Source: an uncultured Acidimicrobiaceae bacterium
Lineage (GTDB): Bacteria; Actinomycetota; Acidimicrobiia; Acidimicrobiales; RAAP-2
NCBI GenBank assembly: GCA_937894805.1
Contig: CALAYR010000030.1
Coordinates: 1 to 22,780 of the forward strand
Length of the DNA: 22,780 nucleotides
Direction: 5' to 3'
Of the stretch, positions 20,577-22,780 are shown piece by piece. Under the pieces are notes generated by a model. The model ran no database searches and had not been told where the DNA came from. It worked only from the letters and a program-made list of their open reading frames with translations. The position numbers and the translations under genes were made by a program. Positions within the stretch are counted from its first letter, which is position 1, and the number at the start of each line of letters is the position of its first letter.

Positions 20577-22367
20577 TTACTTGAGTCGTGCCTCGAGCGC
20601 ATCAACCTGGGCGTGCAACTTGGCGGGCAGGTGGTCACCAAAGGTGGCGTAGTGCTCGCGGATGCTACCGACCTCGGTGCGCCACTCGTCAAGGTTGACC
20701 GTCAACAGCTCGTTAAGGTCCGCATCGGAGATGTTGAGACCGTCGACATTGATGCCCGACTTCTTGGGCACGAAGCCAATTGGCGTCTCCTCAGCCTCGC
20801 CACGACCGGCGCAACGCTCAAAGACCCATTCCAGGACGCGGCTGTTTTCGCCGTATCCGGGCCAGAGCCAACGGCCATCGTCACCCTTACGGAACCAGTT
20901 CACGTAGAAGATCTTCGGGAGCTTGCTGGCGTCAGCCACGGCACCCATCTTCAACCAGTGGCCGAAGTAGTCAGCCATGTTGTAGCCGCAGAACGGCAGC
21001 ATGGCGAAGGGGTCGCGACGCAAGTTGCCAACAGCACCGGCGGCAGCGGCCGTGGTCTCTGAGGCCATGATCGAACCGAGGAATACGCCGTGGTCCCAGT
21101 CGAATGACTCGAACACGAGCGGGATCACGCTGGCGCGACGGCCACCGAACAACACGGCGTCGATTGGAACACCGGCGGGGTCTTCCCACTCGGCCGCAAT
21201 CGCGGGGTCCTGGGCAGCTGGGGTCGTGAAGCGGGCGTTGGGGTGCGCGGCCGGCGTGCCGGACTCCTTGCTCCAGGGCTGACCCTTCCAGTCGGTCATG
21301 CCTTCTGGGGCGTCGCCCATGCCTTCCCACCAGACGTCGCCGTCTGCGGTGAGGGCCGTGTTCGTGAAGATGGAGTTGGCCTCAATCGTGTACATCGCAT
21401 TGGGGTTGGTGTCCATGTTGGTGCCGGGAGCTACGCCGAAGAATCCAGCTTCTGGGTTGATGGCGTAGAGGCGACCATCGGGTCCAGGCTTCATCCAGCA
21501 GATGTCGTCACCGACCGTCTCGACCTTCCAGCCGGGCAGGGTGGGAATCAACATTGCGAGGTTGGTCTTGCCGCAGGCACTCGGGAAGGCACCGGTGACG
21601 TACCGGGTCTCGCCCTCAGGGCTGGTGAGCTTCAAGATCAGCATGTGCTCGGCGAGCCAGTTGGCATCACGCGCCATGGTGGAGGCAATGCGCAGCGCGA
21701 AGCACTTCTTACCGAGCAACGCGTTGCCGCCGTAGCCCGAACCGTAGGAGATGATCTCCTTGGTCTCGGGGAAGTGGACGATGTACTTGTTCTCGGCGTC
21801 GCAGGGCCATGGCACATCTGCCTGACCTTCGGCGAGGGGCATGCCGACCGAGTGGAGGCAGGGCACAAACTCGCCCTTGTCGCCCAACACTTCGAGGGCG
21901 CCCTTACCCATGCGGGTCATGATGCGCATCGAAACGGCCACGTAGGCCGAGTCGGTGATCTCGACACCAATGTGCGAGATGTTCGATCCGAGTGGTCCCA
22001 TGGAGAAGGGGACCACGTACATGGTGCGGCCCTTCATGGAACCAGCGAAGAAGCCGTTGAGGGTCTCGCGCATGGCGGCGGGGTCGGTCCAGTTGTTGGT
22101 CGGTCCGGCGTCGGCCTCGTTCTGAGAGCAGATGTAGGTGCGATCTTCGACGCGAGCCACGTCGCCCGGGTCACTCGCGGCGTAGTAGCTGTTCGGACGC
22201 TTGGCGTCTGACAACTTGGTGAACGTTCCGTTATCAACGAGTAATTGACAGAGTTCGTCGTACTCTTCCGCCGAACCGTCGCACCAGTGGATACGATCGG
22301 GGGTAGTGAGTGCTGCGACTTCTTCAACCCATTGGATGAGTCGTTGGTTGTTGGTTGGGGCTGACAC
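20577..22367 (-). CDS. pckG: Phosphoenolpyruvate carboxykinase (GTP)
   Basis: Converts oxaloacetate and GTP to phosphoenolpyruvate, GDP and CO2 in gluconeogenesis and anaplerosis. The 596-residue length is typical of the GTP form. Motifs: SYGSGYGGNALLGKKCFALRIAS (208-230) in the substrate region, the P-loop GAFPSACGKTNLAM (259-272) with reactive C265, K267 and T268, the metal-binding ETVGDDICWMK with D287 and D288, and FRKGDDGRWLWPGYGENSRVLEW in the GTP-binding C-terminal part. The start is GTG 22365-22367, giving the usual N-terminus; upstream is purine-rich (GAAGAA) but not a true Shine-Dalgarno. It diverges from thiL across 41 bp that contain a perfect inverted repeat, and ends in a strong terminator, so it is a single-gene unit. 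Confidence 0.98.
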   Translation of the reverse strand: MSAPTNNQRLIQWVEEVAALTTPDRIHWCDGSAEEYDELCQLLVDNGTFTKLSDAKRPNSYYAASDPGDVARVEDRTYICSQNEADAGPTNNWTDPAAMRETLNGFFAGSMKGRTMYVVPFSMGPLGSNISHIGVEITDSAYVAVSMRIMTRMGKGALEVLGDKGEFVPCLHSVGMPLAEGQADVPWPCDAENKYIVHFPETKEIISYGSGYGGNALLGKKCFALRIASTMARDANWLAEHMLILKLTSPEGETRYVTGAFPSACGKTNLAMLIPTLPGWKVETVGDDICWMKPGPDGRLYAINPEAGFFGVAPGTNMDTNPNAMYTIEANSIFTNTALTADGDVWWEGMGDAPEGMTDWKGQPWSKESGTPAAHPNARFTTPAAQDPAIAAEWEDPAGVPIDAVLFGGRRASVIPLVFESFDWDHGVFLGSIMASETTAAAAGAVGNLRRDPFAMLPFCGYNMADYFGHWLKMGAVADASKLPKIFYVNWFRKGDDGRWLWPGYGENSRVLEWVFERCAGRGEAEETPIGFVPKKSGINVDGLNISDADLNELLTVNLDEWRTEVGSIREHYATFGDHLPAKLHAQVDALEARLK

Positions 22368-22387
22368 CTGTTCTTCTTTCTTTCAGA

Positions 22388-22403
22388 TCGTGACAAGTCA
22401 CGA
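22388..22403. promoter_or_regulatory. 16-bp perfect inverted repeat between pckG and thiL
   Basis: TCGTGAC-AA-GTCACGA: two 7-base arms around AA, 20 bp upstream of the pckG start and 5 bp before the thiL ATG. In a 41-bp spacer this is well placed to control both genes. The regulator is unknown. Confidence 0.5.
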
Positions 22404-22408
22404 CGTCC

Positions 22409-22780
22409 ATGGGGGACGCGGCGTTGCCCACGTCTAACTTCCCACCCGTTCCTTCTCAGGAACCAGTTAGGCGCGAGGATGCCGTACTGGAGCGTATCGC
22501 TGCCATCGTGGGGCGACACACAATCCCCTCTGGCGAAGTTCACATTGGCGACGACGCCGCTGTTTTAGCCCCAATTGTGGGCGAAACTCTCATTTCGACC
22601 GACGTTGCAGTCCTAGGGGTTCACCTCGACACGACACTCTTCCCACTCGAGGACCTGGGCTTTAAGGCCGTCGCCTCGGCCGTCTCGGACCTGGCGGCGA
22701 TGGGCGGACGGCCCCGAGCGGCGGTGATCGCAGTCTCCTCGCCACCCGGGACTGACCTCGAAGAGTTGCATCGCGGGATC
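22409..22780 (+). CDS. thiL: Thiamine-monophosphate kinase, N-terminal part (runs off the window)
   Basis: Phosphorylates thiamine monophosphate to the active cofactor thiamine diphosphate with ATP. The first 124 codons are present. Motifs of the ThiL/PurM fold: HIGDDAAVL (46-53), STDVAVLGVHLD (63-74, the DxxVxGVHF-type substrate motif), LGFKAVASAVSDLAAMGGRP (83-102) with D94, and the ATP/metal acidic residues. The usual Glu of VEGVHF is Leu here (VLGVHL). The start is ATG 22409, which gives about 20 residues more than the core; no Shine-Dalgarno is seen and an inverted repeat ends five bases upstream, so a leaderless or repressor-occluded start is possible. It diverges from pckG. Confidence 0.92.
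   Translation, partial: MGDAALPTSNFPPVPSQEPVRREDAVLERIAAIVGRHTIPSGEVHIGDDAAVLAPIVGETLISTDVAVLGVHLDTTLFPLEDLGFKAVASAVSDLAAMGGRPRAAVIAVSSPPGTDLEELHRGI

Noticed and set aside
21243..22211. Long open frame (322 codons) on the plus strand opposite pckG
   Set aside because: It lies fully antisense to a well-supported pckG; its Gly/Val/His-rich composition is what the complementary strand of high-GC coding DNA gives. No family motif.

Overview
The window looks like chromosomal DNA from a high-GC, gene-dense Gram-positive bacterium, most likely an actinobacterium. Grounds: many GTG starts, a GTP-type PEP carboxykinase, a DrrA-like ABC ATPase, several start codons with no Shine-Dalgarno but with a TANNNT box 6-7 bases upstream, and CCA encoded in both tRNAs. 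An Acidimicrobiia-like lineage would fit, but I cannot fix the taxon from sequence alone. I see no transposase, integrase, phage gene, CRISPR array or rRNA.

Layout. 1-2.35 kb: the 5' end of an ABC transporter ATPase diverges from dnaG (primase), followed by tRNA-Asn and its terminator. 2.5-10.8 kb: a cell-surface region. It holds a stand-alone membrane acyltransferase (acyltransferase-3), two SGNH-type exported proteins, three family-2 glycosyltransferases, one unrecognised protein that may have a GNAT-like fold, and a CAT-anticodon tRNA (probably tRNA-Ile2). 10.9-12.1 kb: an M20 amidohydrolase. 12.1-16.1 kb: a sulfur-assimilation block. A TauD-type dioxygenase, predicted to release sulfite from a sulfonate, diverges from a tightly packed operon for CysI-type sulfite reductase, uroporphyrinogen-III methyltransferase and precorrin-2 dehydrogenase (the latter two make its siroheme). 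16.1-19.5 kb: a YbjQ-like protein, a small secreted four-cysteine protein, a DUF1295 membrane protein coupled to a DAD-type cupin, and an MFS transporter. 19.5-20.5 kb: a third exported SGNH protein. 20.5-22.8 kb: pckG with a strong hairpin terminator, divergent from the 5' part of thiL.

How the genes fit together. The sulfur block makes a pathway: sulfonate to sulfite (TauD), sulfite to sulfide (CysI), with cofactor supply encoded in the same operon. Its divergent promoter region carries an imperfect 25-bp palindrome very close to the IscR type-1 box of the Rrf2 regulator family, plus a separate 10-bp inverted repeat. The surface region separates acyltransferase-3 and SGNH functions, which often occur fused in one polypeptide, into one membrane protein and three exported proteins.

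General architecture. Three convergent gene pairs overlap by exactly four bases inside palindromic stop tetramers (TTAA, CTAG, CTAG), and two more are separated by only 2-3 bases. No intergenic stretch exceeds 300 bases.
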